Shown: piece after piece, positions 6,908 to 9,558 of the stretch
Numbering within the stretch: the first letter of the stretch is position 1
Layout of the letters: each line of letters begins with the position of its first letter
Assembly (NCBI GenBank): GCA_946481225.1
Contig: CAMLNJ010000076.1
Location: 1 to 9,558, forward strand
Length of the DNA: 9,558 nt
Direction of reading: 5' to 3'
Source of the DNA: an uncultured Verrucomicrobiota bacterium
Lineage (GTDB): Bacteria; Verrucomicrobiota; Verrucomicrobiae; Opitutales; Opitutaceae
Position numbers and translations under genes: made by a program
Notes under the pieces: model-generated
Told to the model about the DNA's origin: nothing
Databases searched by the model: none
What the model saw: only the letters and a program-made list of their open reading frames with translations

Positions 6908-9558
<2,651 letters not shown>

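Overview
The window is GC-rich with strongly C/G-ending codons and looks like chromosome of a Verrucomicrobiota bacterium, probably Opitutae/Opitutaceae. The lineage call rests on three things: a secreted PEP-CTERM protein with a PEPSSF...RRRR tail, a hypothetical protein type frequent in Verrucomicrobia and Planctomycetes, and mostly absent Shine-Dalgarno sequences. It is an inference from style, not from a database match.

Layout, left to right. (1) Positions 1-2393 (+): two ABC-2-like membrane proteins, the first cut by the window edge, joined by an ATGA stop/start overlap. They look like tandem paralogous permeases with large C-terminal non-membrane domains. (2) 2533-3962 (+): a membrane-anchored hypothetical protein split by an apparent 1-nt frameshift near 3015. 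(3) 3964-4128: a 165-nt, almost end-to-end imperfect palindrome between two convergent genes. This is the most unusual thing in the window; it could be an ERIC/MITE-like repeat or a structured RNA. A candidate terminator for the minus-strand transcript lies at 3896-3933, inside the 3' end of the opposing gene. (4) 4172-5738 (-): an SDR oxidoreductase of the FabG-like type, and upstream of it endonuclease III (nth) with unusual cysteine spacing. (5) 5739-5934: a divergent control region with a consensus TTGACA box and a dyad-containing element. (6) 5935-6756 (+): the PEP-CTERM protein. (7) 6908 to the end (+): gcvP, single-chain glycine dehydrogenase, missing roughly the last 70-80 residues.

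The genes do not form one pathway. The first two form a probable export or membrane-remodelling unit whose ATPase would lie upstream. nth is DNA base-excision repair, gcvP is glycine cleavage/one-carbon metabolism, and the PEP-CTERM protein is an envelope or exopolysaccharide-associated product that needs an exosortase encoded elsewhere. I saw no tRNA, rRNA, CRISPR array, transposase or phage gene.
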